A program made the position numbers and the translations under genes. A DNA stretch of 64,000 nucleotides from Candidatus Baltobacteraceae bacterium (lineage in GTDB: Bacteria > Vulcanimicrobiota > Vulcanimicrobiia > Vulcanimicrobiales > Vulcanimicrobiaceae): the NCBI GenBank assembly GCA_035502855.1, contig DATJTX010000021.1, positions 248,001-312,000 on the forward strand, in the 5' to 3' direction. A model generated the notes under the pieces. The model saw only the letters and a list, made by a program, of their open reading frames with translations, was not told where the DNA came from and searched no databases. Numbering within the stretch: position 1 is the stretch's first letter; every line of letters starts with the position of its first letter. Positions 1 to 10,026 of this stretch are shown here, one piece after another.

Positions 1-124
1 TGCGCGCGGCTATCTCAGAGACAGCGGCCTCGACGTAATCTGCATCCCTTCGTTCATTACGATCGCGATCAGCGAGAATGAGCGAACCGCGATCTCGCTT
101 GCGATCGAGCGCCGCAAGTCGTGA
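1..124 (+). CDS. 3' end of an unidentified upstream gene
   Basis: The reading frame beginning at base 2 is open to a TGA at 122-124 and gives about 40 residues ending in IERRKS. Its stop overlaps the GTG of the next gene (GTGA at 121-124), so the two are probably translationally coupled. The visible tail is hydrophobic then charged (IPSFITIAISENERTAISLA) and I do not recognise the family. The gene begins outside the window. Confidence 0.55.
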   Translation, partial: ARGYLRDSGLDVICIPSFITIAISENERTAISLAIERRKS

Positions 125-924
125 TCGTCGACTTTCACAGTCACACCTCCGAGAGCGACGGCACCCTTACCCCGCAAGAGCTGGCCGAATTCATGGGCGA
201 GCGGCGGGTCGAAGTATTTTCGATCAGCGATCACGATACGCTCAGCGCCTACGGAAAATTTACGCCGCCGCACGGATCGGTGACGGTGAGCGGTGTCGAG
301 ATCAATACCACGTACCGCGGGAACGAAGTACATCTGCTCGGTTACGGGATGCAGGTGGATTCACCCGAGTTGCTGGCTGTGCTCGAACGCAATCGCCATG
401 CGCGCCGCGAGCGCGCGGCGCGCATGGCCGAGCAATTGCAGCGCGCGGGGTACGGCGTTACGTTCGACGACGTCCTGCGCGAGGCGCCGGACGCGAAGGC
501 CCTGGGCCGTCCGCACGTGGCACGGGCGCTGATCACGCGCGGGATGGCGCCGGATATCGATTGGGCATTCCGCAACCTGCTGCGCAGCGGCATGCCCGGT
601 TACGTGCCCTCACTCTACATCACGCCGCAACAGGCGATCGAGCGGATCACCGCGGCGGGCGGTGTCGCCGTTTTGGCACATCCGGGGCGTCTCAAAAACC
701 GCGCGCTGATCGACGAACTCGTTCCGGCGGGGCTGCGCGGTTTGGAAGTCTTTTATCCGCTGCACGATACCGAAGATATCCAAATTTTTCGCGCGACTGC
801 GGCGCGGTACGGCCTGGTGATGACGGCCGGCGCCGACTTTCATGATATACGTTACCATACCGGCGGCGTGGGAATGGAGGTGGAGCGCGAGGATATCACC
901 CCGTTTTTGAAAATGGTGACCTGA
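121..924 (+). CDS. PHP-domain phosphoesterase (TrpH/YciV-type)
   Basis: This 267-residue cytoplasmic protein is a PHP-family metal-dependent phosphoesterase. The metal ligands are in order: HSH at residues 6-8, D13, the SDHD block at 36-39, GVE with E60, H71 in HLLGYG, then HPGR and GADFH near the C-terminus. The closest characterised family is the RNase AM / 3',5'-nucleoside bisphosphate phosphatase group (YciV/TrpH), which trims RNA 5' ends or hydrolyses pAp. Which substrate applies here cannot be told from sequence. Length is normal for the family. The GTG start overlaps the upstream stop, and its own stop overlaps the next ATG by one base (TGATG), so this is an operon. There is no signal peptide. 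Confidence 0.88.
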   Translation: MIVDFHSHTSESDGTLTPQELAEFMGERRVEVFSISDHDTLSAYGKFTPPHGSVTVSGVEINTTYRGNEVHLLGYGMQVDSPELLAVLERNRHARRERAARMAEQLQRAGYGVTFDDVLREAPDAKALGRPHVARALITRGMAPDIDWAFRNLLRSGMPGYVPSLYITPQQAIERITAAGGVAVLAHPGRLKNRALIDELVPAGLRGLEVFYPLHDTEDIQIFRATAARYGLVMTAGADFHDIRYHTGGVGMEVEREDITPFLKMVT

Positions 925-3900
925 TGAAATCCAAGAGCTTTGCACTGATTGCGGCAACGCTCGTGATGATGGTCCTTCCCGCTGCCGCAAGCCCCGTCAA
1001 TCCCTCCGCGCAAACCTTGATGAGCGCCATGCATTGGCGCAGCGTCGGTCCCGGCATCGGCGGCCGCGTGGTCGCGGTCGACGGCGTTCCCGGATCGCCC
1101 GACACGTTCTATTTTGGCGGTGTCGACGGCGGCGTCTGGCGCAGCACCGACTACGGGCTGGTCTGGACGAACCTTACCGACGGGAAGTTGAACGCATCGA
1201 ACAGCATCGGTGCGATCGCCGTCGCGCCCTCGGATCCGCGCATCATCTACATCGGAACGGGCGAGAGCGACATTCGGGGCGACGTCGTCACCGGTGACGG
1301 CGTTTTCAAGTCGACCGACGCAGGCGAGACCTGGCGCTACGCGGGTTTGGTGCGAACGCATACGATCGGCAAGATCGTGGTAGATCCGCACAATTCGAGC
1401 GTCGTCTATGCAGTCTCGATGGGCCACGTCTTCAAGAGCAATCCCGACCGCGGCGTCTTCAAGTCGACCGACGGCGGGGCCACCTGGAAAAAAGTGCTCT
1501 TCGTCAACGATAAGACCGGCGCGATCGACCTGGTGATGGATCCGCACGACGCAAACGTGCTCTATGCCGCGATGTGGCAGGCCTACCGCACGCCCTGGAC
1601 CCTGCAGGACGGCGGGCCCGGCAGCGGGCTGTACAAGACGATCGACGGCGGTGCGCATTGGACGAACCTCTCCCGCACGCCCGGTTTTCCGAAGGGACTG
1701 CTCGGGCGCATCGGCGTTACGGTCGCGGCGAGCGACCCGCGCGTCGTGTACTCGATCGTCCAAGCCAAAGACGGAGGCATCTTCCGCTCGAGCAACGGCG
1801 GTGCGAGCTGGACGCGCGTGAACGACCACATGGAACTGCGTCAGCGCGCCTTCTATTATATGGCGATTTACGCTGACCCGAAGGATCCGAATACGGTCTA
1901 CGTTCCGCAGGTCGAGGCCCTTTGGGTTTCGCGAAACGGAGGCCGGAGTTTTACGCGCCTGCATACGCCGCACGGTGACAACCATATCGTTTGGGTCGAT
2001 CCACGCAACACGAACGTTCTTCTCGAGGGGAACGACGGCGGAGCAACCGTCTCCACCGACGGCGGCAAGACCTGGAGCGGCGACCACAATCAGGCGACGG
2101 GGCAGTTCTACCACGTCGCACTTTCGGACGATCGATTCCCGTTCCGCATTTACGGCGCGCAGCAGGACGAGGGTTCATTCGAAGGACCCAGCGCGAGCGC
2201 GGACGGCATCATTCCTACCACCGACTGGAAGCGCACCGCCTACGGTGAAAGCACGTTCATCGCGCCGCAACCCGGTGACTCGAAAGTGGCGTACGGCAGC
2301 GGCTATTTCAGCATCATGCTGCGCTACGATCGGGGCATCGATGAATATCAAAGTGTGAGCCCGTGGCCGCTCTACCGCGAAGGCGCGTCCTCCGGTGAAC
2401 TCAAGTATCGCTTCGGCTGGACGCATCCGATCTTGTTCTCGCCGGCCAATCCCAAAGAACTCCTCGTCGGCTCGCAGTACGTGCTGCGCAGCGACGACGA
2501 GGGGCAAACCTGGCAGAAGATCAGTCCCGATCTCACCCGCAACGTTGCGACGACGGAGGCGCCGAGCGGCGGTCCGATCGATCTGGATCAATCCAGCGCC
2601 GAAATCTTTCCCGATGTTTCGGCGCTGGCCGTCTCTCCGCTCGACGGTAACGTGATCTGGGCGGGGTCCGCCGACGGACTGGTGCACGTGACGACCGATG
2701 GCGGCGCGAACTGGTCGCTGGTTACGCCGCCGGCGTTGCCGCAGTGGGCCGAGATCTCTTCGATCGAAGCCTCGCACACCGAAAAGGGCACCGCGTATCT
2801 TTCGGCGTCGCGCTACATGTGGGACGACTTTCATCCGTACGTGTACGAAACGACCGATTACGGCAAGCATTGGTACACGATCACGAGCGGTTTACCGGAC
2901 GACCAATACGTGTTCACCGTGCGTCAAGATCCCGACGACGCGCAGCTGCTCTTTGCTACGACCAAGAGCACGGTGTACGTGAGTCTTGACGGGGCCGCGC
3001 GCTGGCAACCGCTCACGCTCAACCTTCCCAACGTCCAAGTGCGCGACGTTGCGATCGACACGCGTCAGGGTGAGGTCGTCGTCGCGACGCATGGGCGATC
3101 GTTTTGGGCGCTCGACAATCTCGCGCTTCTCGAGCAATTGACGAAATCGTCGGCGCAGCACGCGGGCGGAGCGCAGCTCTTCGCGCCGCAAGCGGCGTGG
3201 CTCACGCACGTGTACGGCTCGAGCCCCTACGGCGGGGGAACGGCGACCGGCAACGGCGAGAACCCGCCGTTCGGGGCGACCGTGTTCTTCTACGTGCCGA
3301 AAAGCTATAACGGCAGGACGCCGGTCACGCTGACGTTCCGCGACGAGAAGGGCAATCTGATCCGCCGTTTCGCGCTGCACCGCAAGCCGGCGCCGCGCAA
3401 GCCGCGGGAGCCGGACGAACGGTTCCGTCCCACGCAAGAGGCGGCAAAGGCCTACGAACGGCTCACCGCGATCGCGCCGGGAATGAACAGCTTCCAGTGG
3501 GATCTGCGCTATGCCGACGCGACCGAAGTGACCGGCTTTGAACCGCCGGTGGCGGCGGGTGGCCTCGACGATACCGTCGAGGGGCCGCAGGTCGTGCCGG
3601 GCAACTACACGGTAACGCTCGATTACGGCGGAGCGACCGCGACGACGAGTTTCACCGTTGCGCTCGACCCGCGTATCAAGCTGCCGGACGACGCGCTTGC
3701 GGCGCGCTTGGACCTCGGGATGAAGATCCGTTCCGCGTTGGATACGCTCGATCGCACGATCGACACCGCAATTGCGACTCGCGAACGTTTGCGCGCAGCG
3801 GTGGCCGCTCATAAGGTCAGCGCCGCCCGCGCGGCGGGTGCGCTGGCGCAGCTCGACGCCGCAATCGACGGGGTGGTGCAGCTCGACATCCACTCGAGCG

Positions 3901-4085
3901 AAGGCACGCTGCTGCACGAAGCCAAGCTGCGCAGTTACCTCGCGTATTTGGCGGCCGGGGTCGATCTGGCGTACGTGAAGCCGACGCCCGCACAGTACGC
4001 GGTCTTCGACCAGCTCAGCGGCCAGGCCACGACCGGCGAGGCGAAACTCAAGAGCGCAACGGCGGCGGGGAACGCGCTACTGTAG
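924..4085 (+). CDS. Secreted sortilin/VPS10-like beta-propeller protein
   Basis: This exported protein of 1053 residues begins with a signal peptide (hydrophobic run ALIAATLVMMVLPAAA, cleavage near residue 22). The first 700 or so residues are a many-bladed propeller of BNR/Asp-box repeats such as STDGGATW, SSNGGASW and STDGGKTW, as in the sortilin N-terminal domain family often labelled glycosyl hydrolase. Residues after about 750 form an all-beta region and a helical tail. No catalytic residues can be assigned, so a binding or processing role outside the membrane is as likely as glycoside hydrolysis. A paralogue of similar length lies on the other strand at 21667-24741. It is coupled to the PHP gene by a one-base overlap and its 3' end overlaps the convergent acetyltransferase by 9 bases. 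Confidence 0.85.
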   Translation: MKSKSFALIAATLVMMVLPAAASPVNPSAQTLMSAMHWRSVGPGIGGRVVAVDGVPGSPDTFYFGGVDGGVWRSTDYGLVWTNLTDGKLNASNSIGAIAVAPSDPRIIYIGTGESDIRGDVVTGDGVFKSTDAGETWRYAGLVRTHTIGKIVVDPHNSSVVYAVSMGHVFKSNPDRGVFKSTDGGATWKKVLFVNDKTGAIDLVMDPHDANVLYAAMWQAYRTPWTLQDGGPGSGLYKTIDGGAHWTNLSRTPGFPKGLLGRIGVTVAASDPRVVYSIVQAKDGGIFRSSNGGASWTRVNDHMELRQRAFYYMAIYADPKDPNTVYVPQVEALWVSRNGGRSFTRLHTPHGDNHIVWVDPRNTNVLLEGNDGGATVSTDGGKTWSGDHNQATGQFYHVALSDDRFPFRIYGAQQDEGSFEGPSASADGIIPTTDWKRTAYGESTFIAPQPGDSKVAYGSGYFSIMLRYDRGIDEYQSVSPWPLYREGASSGELKYRFGWTHPILFSPANPKELLVGSQYVLRSDDEGQTWQKISPDLTRNVATTEAPSGGPIDLDQSSAEIFPDVSALAVSPLDGNVIWAGSADGLVHVTTDGGANWSLVTPPALPQWAEISSIEASHTEKGTAYLSASRYMWDDFHPYVYETTDYGKHWYTITSGLPDDQYVFTVRQDPDDAQLLFATTKSTVYVSLDGAARWQPLTLNLPNVQVRDVAIDTRQGEVVVATHGRSFWALDNLALLEQLTKSSAQHAGGAQLFAPQAAWLTHVYGSSPYGGGTATGNGENPPFGATVFFYVPKSYNGRTPVTLTFRDEKGNLIRRFALHRKPAPRKPREPDERFRPTQEAAKAYERLTAIAPGMNSFQWDLRYADATEVTGFEPPVAAGGLDDTVEGPQVVPGNYTVTLDYGGATATTSFTVALDPRIKLPDDALAARLDLGMKIRSALDTLDRTIDTAIATRERLRAAVAAHKVSAARAAGALAQLDAAIDGVVQLDIHSSEGTLLHEAKLRSYLAYLAAGVDLAYVKPTPAQYAVFDQLSGQATTGEAKLKSATAAGNALL

Positions 4086-4621
4086 ACGAGCAAACGGGAT
4101 TGGTTCGGGCGGCTGCGCATCGCCCTCATCGGGGCCGACGTCGCGCCCGAGCCACATCACGTCGTACCAGCGTCCGGCTTTCCAGCCGACACGGCGATAG
4201 ATGCCGATGGGTTCGAAGCCCAGCGCGCGGTGAAGGCCAACGCTCGCGTCGTTCGGGAGCGCGACACCGGCATAGGCGCGCCGGAAGCCCTGTTGCTCGA
4301 GCAATGCGAGGAGACGATCGTAGAGCGCGCGCCCGATACCGCGACCGCGAAAACGTTCATCGAGATAGACGGACACGTCGACCGCCCAGCGGTATCCGGC
4401 GCGCTCGCGGTGTCGTCCCGCATAAGCATATCCTGCAATCGCGCCGTCGCACTCGGCCGCGAGCCAGGGTGTCTGCTCGAGGGTGCTGCGGATGCGCCGT
4501 TCCATCTCCGCGTCATTCGGCGGCTCGTTTTCGAACGATGCGTGTGTGCCCGCGACGATCGGCGCATAGATTGCGGCAAAGGCCTGCGCATCGTCTACCC
4601 TGGCTACGCGAATGATGAGGC

Positions 4622-4625
<4 letters not shown>
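4077..4625 (-). CDS. GNAT N-acetyltransferase, phosphinothricin acetyltransferase-like
   Basis: This 182-residue GNAT enzyme would transfer an acetyl group from acetyl-CoA to an amine. The opening IRVARVDDAQAFAAIYAP and the block THASFENEPP match the PAT/Bar subgroup acting on phosphinothricin, methionine sulfone or sulfoximine. The CoA pyrophosphate loop is RGRGIGRALYD near residue 95, and the late GLHRALGFEPIGIYRRVGWK block is typical of the same group. About 20 residues at the C-terminus exceed the usual length. The start overlaps the stop of the cyclodeaminase gene behind it by four bases (ATGA), so the two are co-transcribed. The physiological substrate is inferred only from family resemblance. 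Confidence 0.85.
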
Positions 4626-6588
<1,963 letters not shown>

Positions 6589-6589
6589 T

Positions 6590-7816
6590 ATGGCCGAATA
6601 TCGCAGACTCTTCACTTCGGAGTCGGTCACCGAGGGCCACCCCGACAAAGTTGCCGACCAGATTTCCGATGCGGTGCTCGACGCGCTGCTCAAAGACGAT
6701 CCGTACTCGCGCGTTGCGGTCGAAACGTTTGCCATCACCGGACAGATTCACATCGCCGGCGAGGTGACGACCAAGACCTACATCGACATCCCGCGGATCG
6801 TACGCGAGACGATCGCCGACATCGGCTATACGAAGTCCGCCGTCGGATTCGACGCCGAAACGTGCGGCGTGAGCGTCTCGATCGACGAACAATCGCCGGA
6901 CATCGCGATGGGCGTCGACAAGTCGCTCGAGGCGAAAGGCGGCCGCGACGACGAATTCGAGCAGACCGGCGCGGGCGATCAGGGCATGATGTTCGGGTAC
7001 GCCTGCAAGGAAACGGTGGAGCTGATGCCGCTCCCGATCGTGCTTGCGCACAACCTGACCCGTCATCTGGCCGCCATGCGCAAGAACGGCGACATCCCGT
7101 ACCTGCGCCCGGACGGCAAATCGCAAGTCACCGTCGAGTACGACGGCGACCGCCCGGTCCGCGTCGACGCCGTGGTCCTCTCGACCCAGCACGATCCGGA
7201 TATTTCGCTCGAAGTGATCCGAACCGAAGTCACCAACAAGATCATCAAGCACGTGATTCCGAACGGAATGCTCGATAAGAACACCCGTGTCTTCGTCAAT
7301 CCGACCGGCCGTTTCGTCATCGGCGGGCCCAAGGGCGATGCCGGCCTGACCGGACGCAAAATCATCGCCGATACCTACGGCGGCATGGCGCGTCACGGCG
7401 GCGGTGCGTTCTCGGGCAAGGATCCGACCAAGGTCGATCGCTCGGGCGCGTATGCGGCGCGCTGGGTCGCAAAGAACGTCGTCGCATCGGGGCTGGCGGA
7501 TCGATGCGAGATCCAGGTCGCCTACGCAATCGGCGTTGCCGAACCGGTGAGCGTGCTGGTCGAAACCTTCGGCACCGCAAAGATCGCGGAAGAGCTGATC
7601 GCGAAGGCCGTCAAAGAAGTCTTCGATCTGCGTCCGGCGGCGATCATTCACTACCTGAACCTGCGCCGCCCGCTCTACAAGCAAACCGCGGCTTACGGTC
7701 ACTTCGGGCGGCCCGACCTCGACTTGCCGTGGGAGCGGCTCGACAAAATCGATGCGCTCCGAGCAGCGACCGGGTTTACCGGTGAGGCCCTGCGCGTCCC
7801 GAACTTCGCGCAGTAA
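6590..7816 (+). CDS. metK: S-adenosylmethionine synthetase
   Basis: Methionine adenosyltransferase, 408 residues, makes SAM from methionine and ATP. The family signatures are all present: the ATP/Mg site [17 protein letters not shown] near residue 17, [12 protein letters not shown] near 125, and the P-loop-like [19 protein letters not shown] near 270. Length is close to the usual 385-410. ATG 6590 lies one base after the ahcY stop, and the gene's TAA overlaps the next ATG by one base. There is no room for a SAM riboswitch between ahcY and metK, so any control acts upstream of ahcY. Confidence 0.97.
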   Translation: MAEYRRLFTSESVTEGHPDKVADQISDAVLDALLKDDPYSRVAVETFAITGQIHIAGEVTTKTYIDIPRIVRETIADIGYTKSAVGFDAETCGVSVSIDEQSPDIAMGVDKSLEAKGGRDDEFEQTGAGDQGMMFGYACKETVELMPLPIVLAHNLTRHLAAMRKNGDIPYLRPDGKSQVTVEYDGDRPVRVDAVVLSTQHDPDISLEVIRTEVTNKIIKHVIPNGMLDKNTRVFVNPTGRFVIGGPKGDAGLTGRKIIADTYGGMARHGGGAFSGKDPTKVDRSGAYAARWVAKNVVASGLADRCEIQVAYAIGVAEPVSVLVETFGTAKIAEELIAKAVKEVFDLRPAAIIHYLNLRRPLYKQTAAYGHFGRPDLDLPWERLDKIDALRAATGFTGEALRVPNFAQ

Positions 7817-8388
7817 TGAACGTGTTCTCGGCGCTCGCCGCCGTCATCATCGCGATCACGACGGTCCAGCACCCGACGCTCCTGCGAGCCGGGACGCGCA
7901 TTCAGTGCGTGCTCGGCACGACGGTCGATTCGAGCACGGCGCGCAGCGGTGACGAGTTCATCCTGCGCGTCGCCGATGACGCCCACCCCTCGCTCTACGG
8001 TGCGGTGATCCAGGGCCACATTACGCACGTGCGTCAAGCGCGCGGGATCCTGCCGGCGGAGATTGCGTTCTGGTTCGACGATATTACGTTCTTAGATCGT
8101 ACGCGCGAGCCGATTCGAGCGTACGTCATCGCACCGAACGTGACGCAGCGCGTGGCGGTGCCGCCTCAGGCGGCCGTTCCGCCGCCCGGACCGCCGCGCT
8201 TGCCGAATACCCAGAGTGGTCCGCCGGCCCGTTCGACGATCGTGTGGCAGACGCAGATCGGCACACGCGCCGGGCAGACCGCGCAGACCGGCGGCGTTGC
8301 CTATGCCGCAAAGACCGGCGTGCCGCTGGTCGCTCGGCAAGGAATGCTGGTCACGATCGAACTCGCGAGCGACCTCACGACTCCTTAA
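7816..8388 (+). CDS. Exported protein of unknown function, related to next gene
   Basis: This 190-residue protein starts with a hydrophobic run (SALAAVIIAITTV) that could be a signal peptide or anchor. The remainder is predicted beta-rich: GTRIQCVLGTTVDSSTARSGDEFI, then GAVIQGHITHVRQA, then a proline-rich stretch near 120-135. The order of motifs (charged inlet, GDxF, IxGxIxxV, FxxDDIxFLD) parallels the protein encoded at 8443-9045, so the two are probably diverged duplicates. The start overlaps the metK stop (TAATG), which argues for co-translation, but no functional link to SAM is evident. I do not recognise a named family. Confidence 0.7.
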   Translation: MNVFSALAAVIIAITTVQHPTLLRAGTRIQCVLGTTVDSSTARSGDEFILRVADDAHPSLYGAVIQGHITHVRQARGILPAEIAFWFDDITFLDRTREPIRAYVIAPNVTQRVAVPPQAAVPPPGPPRLPNTQSGPPARSTIVWQTQIGTRAGQTAQTGGVAYAAKTGVPLVARQGMLVTIELASDLTTP

Positions 8389-8394
8389 TCTGGA

Positions 8395-8418
8395 CCGGAA
8401 CGCGGCGCGAGGTTCCGG
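8395..8418 (+). terminator. Short hairpin between the two paired exported-protein genes
   Basis: CCGGAAC at 8395-8401 and GTTCCGG at 8412-8418 form a perfect 7-bp stem with a 10-base loop just after the stop at 8388. Only three T residues follow, so it may be a weak terminator or an mRNA-stabilising stem that sets different levels for the two genes. This is read from sequence only. Confidence 0.3.
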
Positions 8419-8442
8419 CGTTTGGGTGGATAAGGAGGCGAC

Positions 8443-9045
8443 ATGAAGTTTCGTAACAGTTTCATGGCGGTGGTCGCCCTGGTTGCCTTCGTCGGCACGA
8501 CGCTGGTCGCGTCGGCCCAAGAGTCGCTGACGCTCTATCAGGGCGCGCAGATCAACGCGCGCATGCGCACTCCGATCGACACGGGCAAAGCGCACGTGGG
8601 CGACCGGTTCGTAATGGACGTCGTGCCGCCGTATCCGAGCGGCAACCCCGCTTTTCAGGGGGCGATCATTGCCGGTGAGGTTACGAGCGTGACGCCGGCG
8701 GGGCAAGGACGCAAGCCCTCGATCGGTTTGCAGTTCGATTATCTTCGCCTGGCGGACGGCAGCACGGTCGATATCTCGGCCACGATGACCCAAGACCAGC
8801 GCAAACAGGAAGAAAAGAGCGGCGTCAAGGTTGCACTCTCGACGCTTGGAGGCATGTTGCTCGGCAACGCGATCGGGAAGACGATCTTCCACACCGGCGG
8901 CGGCGGCATTCTGGGCGCGGCCGGCGGCCTGCTTTACGGAATAAACGGCAAAACGAACTTTACGTTACCCGCTGGATCAAACGTGCAGATCACGCTTAAC
9001 CAAACGGTGACGATTCGCCGCCAAGCGCCGAACACACAGCAGTAA
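8443..9045 (+). CDS. Exported glycine-rich protein of unknown function
   Basis: This 200-residue protein has a clear signal peptide (MAVVALVAFVGTTLVASAQE, cleavage near residue 24). The mature part begins with a beta domain (YQGAQINARMRTPIDTGKAHVGDRF, IIAGEVTSVTP, DYLRLADGSTVDI). A glycine-rich hydrophobic stretch follows (TLGGMLLGNAIGKTIF, GGGGILGAAGGLLYG) that resembles glycine-zipper segments, then a last strand LPAGSNVQITLNQTVTI. The glycine zipper suggests membrane or envelope association. A strong AAGGAGG lies four bases before the ATG, unusually good for this window, so expression may be high. It is related to the preceding gene. Confidence 0.75.
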   Translation: MKFRNSFMAVVALVAFVGTTLVASAQESLTLYQGAQINARMRTPIDTGKAHVGDRFVMDVVPPYPSGNPAFQGAIIAGEVTSVTPAGQGRKPSIGLQFDYLRLADGSTVDISATMTQDQRKQEEKSGVKVALSTLGGMLLGNAIGKTIFHTGGGGILGAAGGLLYGINGKTNFTLPAGSNVQITLNQTVTIRRQAPNTQQ

Positions 9046-9049
9046 CGAT

Positions 9050-9499
9050 ATGCTTCTCGACGTCGTGCTGGCGTGGTTGCATTTTCTGTGTATCTTCTTT
9101 CTCGTCAGCACGCTCGTTGCGGAGCTCGTGCTGTATCGGCAACGAATGGACCGCTTCCGGTTGGAGCAGCTGCGGCGGGTCGATACGCTCTTCGGTATCA
9201 GCGCGGTCCTGGTAATCATCAGCGGGATCTTGCGCGTGACCTTGGGCCTCAAAGGCGCCGCGTTCTACATGCACAATCCGTTCTTCTGGACGAAGATGGC
9301 GCTCTTTCTCGCCGTCGGGCTGCTCTCGATTCCGCCGACGGTTCACTACTTGCGCCTTAAGCCCGCGTCCGACGGGGCCGGAAGCGTCGAGATTCCTCCG
9401 CGGGCGTTTCGCGCCACCTGGACGTTCCTGAGTTGCGAGATCGTGCTTTTGGCCCTCATCCCGTTCTTTGCGACCATGCTCGCCCACGGGTACCAGTAG
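9050..9499 (+). CDS. DUF2214 family inner-membrane protein
   Basis: The 149-residue protein has four predicted membrane segments: residues 5-25 (LAWLHFLCIFFLVSTLVAELV), 45-62 (LFGISAVLVIISGILRVT), 80-98 (FWTKMALFLAVGLLSIPPTV) and 122-142 (WTFLSCEIVLLALIPFFATML). The early histidine in WLHF, the glutamate in AELVLYRQ and the arginine in GILRVTLG fit the DUF2214/CopD-like fold, whose function is not established. The ATG lies four bases after the preceding stop, so it is probably the last gene of the ahcY-metK transcript. Confidence 0.78.
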   Translation: MLLDVVLAWLHFLCIFFLVSTLVAELVLYRQRMDRFRLEQLRRVDTLFGISAVLVIISGILRVTLGLKGAAFYMHNPFFWTKMALFLAVGLLSIPPTVHYLRLKPASDGAGSVEIPPRAFRATWTFLSCEIVLLALIPFFATMLAHGYQ

Positions 9500-9501
9500 G
9501 G

Positions 9502-9571
9502 TTAACTAATTTCTTAGTTGACAAACCGGCGGCCGGGAAGTAGCATGGAGGTATCAACTAATTATTTAGGA
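9502..9571 (+). promoter_or_regulatory. Promoter flanked by two AACTAA/TTAG inverted repeats
   Basis: TTGACA at 9518-9523 and TAGCAT at 9541-9546 are 17 bases apart, a good sigma-70-type promoter. The inverted repeat AACTAA-tttc-TTAGTT (9504-9519) overlaps the -35. A second copy, AACTAA-ttat-TTAG (9556-9569), lies where transcription would begin and runs into the ribosome binding site TTAGGAG (9566-9572). The copies are 52 bases apart, about five helical turns, so a dimeric repressor could sit on one DNA face at both. The regulator is not encoded nearby. Confidence 0.6.
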
Positions 9572-9581
9572 GATACCGGAA

Positions 9582-9752
9582 ATGCTCGCTCGCTTCCTCG
9601 TCAGCTCGATCGCCGCCCTCGTGCTCGTTTTCGCCGGAATTGCGGCACTGGGGACTGCGATCACGCCGCCCGCGCTCAAGATCATCGCCACCGTCGTCGC
9701 ATGCCCCCATCCCGATTCGAGCTACGTGGCCAGCTACGCGCGCACCTTATAG
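9582..9752 (+). CDS. Small membrane protein (56 residues) under its own promoter
   Basis: ATG 9582 follows GGAG with nine bases of spacing and opens a frame of 56 residues ending at TAG 9752. Residues 3-28 form one hydrophobic helix (RFLVSSIAALVLVFAGIAAL). Then come TPPALKIIATVVAC and a short tail with CPHPDSSYVASYAR. It may be a membrane-anchored or exported peptide; the single cysteine at residue 41 could be functional. It overlaps a longer frame that has no coding signals. The promoter with paired operator-like sites and the ribosome binding site make this a real gene in my view. I know no family for it. Confidence 0.62.
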   Translation: MLARFLVSSIAALVLVFAGIAALGTAITPPALKIIATVVACPHPDSSYVASYARTL

Positions 9753-9821
9753 CCGCGGCCGACAAGGCTGCTTGCATCAACGCACCGCAATCCAGTAGAA
9801 TCCCGCAGTACCCCTGCGCGT

Positions 9822-9897
9822 TCCGGATTAGCTCAGTTGGTAGAGCAGCTGACTGTTAATCAGCGGGTCGCTGGTTCGAGTCCAGCATCCGGAGCCA
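9822..9897 (+). tRNA. tRNA-Asn (GTT)
   Basis: The full cloverleaf can be folded. The acceptor arms are TCCGGAT and ATCCGGA, the D arm is GCTC/GAGC, and the anticodon stem is GCTGA/TCAGC with loop CTGTTAA (anticodon GTT, asparagine). The T arm is GCTGG/CCAGC with loop TTCGAGT, and the discriminator is G. The CCA is encoded at 9895-9897. The last 21 bases are duplicated downstream, marking this tRNA as an integration target. Confidence 0.97.
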
Positions 9898-9941
9898 AGT
9901 AACAAACGACCACCCCACGATGGGGTGGTCGTTTGTTACTT
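9897..9941 (+). terminator. Perfect 21-bp hairpin directly after tRNA-Asn
   Basis: Positions 9897-9917 and 9921-9941 are exact reverse complements separated by the triloop CGA. The left arm begins in the last A of the tRNA CCA. Such a stem would stop RNA polymerase or protect the tRNA precursor end, but no T-run follows, so it is not a standard intrinsic terminator. It could equally be the recognition end of a mobile element. Confidence 0.45.
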
Positions 9942-9966
9942 CCACTCGTGATGCTGTGACGAGAAC

Positions 9967-10007
9967 CGTCATCCTGAGCGAGCGCAGGATGCGCGAGTCG
10001 AAGGACG
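9967..10007 (+). repeat. 41-bp dispersed repeat, copy 1
   Basis: This copy starts with CGTCATCCTGAG (9967-9978) and ends with TCGAAGGACG (9998-10007), with a 19-base self-complementary GC core between. A second copy of exactly the same length lies on the other strand at 58774-58814 with identical ends. It resembles REP/palindromic elements with GTCATCCTGAG...GAAGGA ends that I recall from intergenic DNA of several phyla. Confidence 0.65.
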
Positions 10008-10026
10008 AGTCCAGCATCCGGAGCCA

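Larger units (their letters stand above)
9877..10026 (+). repeat. Direct repeat of tRNA-Asn 3' end (att-like)
   Basis: The last 21 bases of the tRNA (9877-9897, beginning CGAGTCCAGCATCCGG and ending in CCA) recur exactly at 10006-10026. Exact duplication of a tRNA 3' end is the usual trace of a tyrosine integrase inserting an element, here leaving attL/attR-like copies 129 bases apart. No integrase gene is found in the window, so the element that made the duplication has been lost or deleted. Further downstream, GTGGCAC occurs three times (10103, 10114, 10163), which could be old arm-type sites. Confidence 0.72.

Noticed and set aside
852-2114. Long minus-strand frame antisense to the first sortilin-like gene
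   Set aside because: Arg/Ala/Val-rich antisense translation of GC-rich coding DNA; no domain, no ribosome binding site, and the plus-strand gene is clear.
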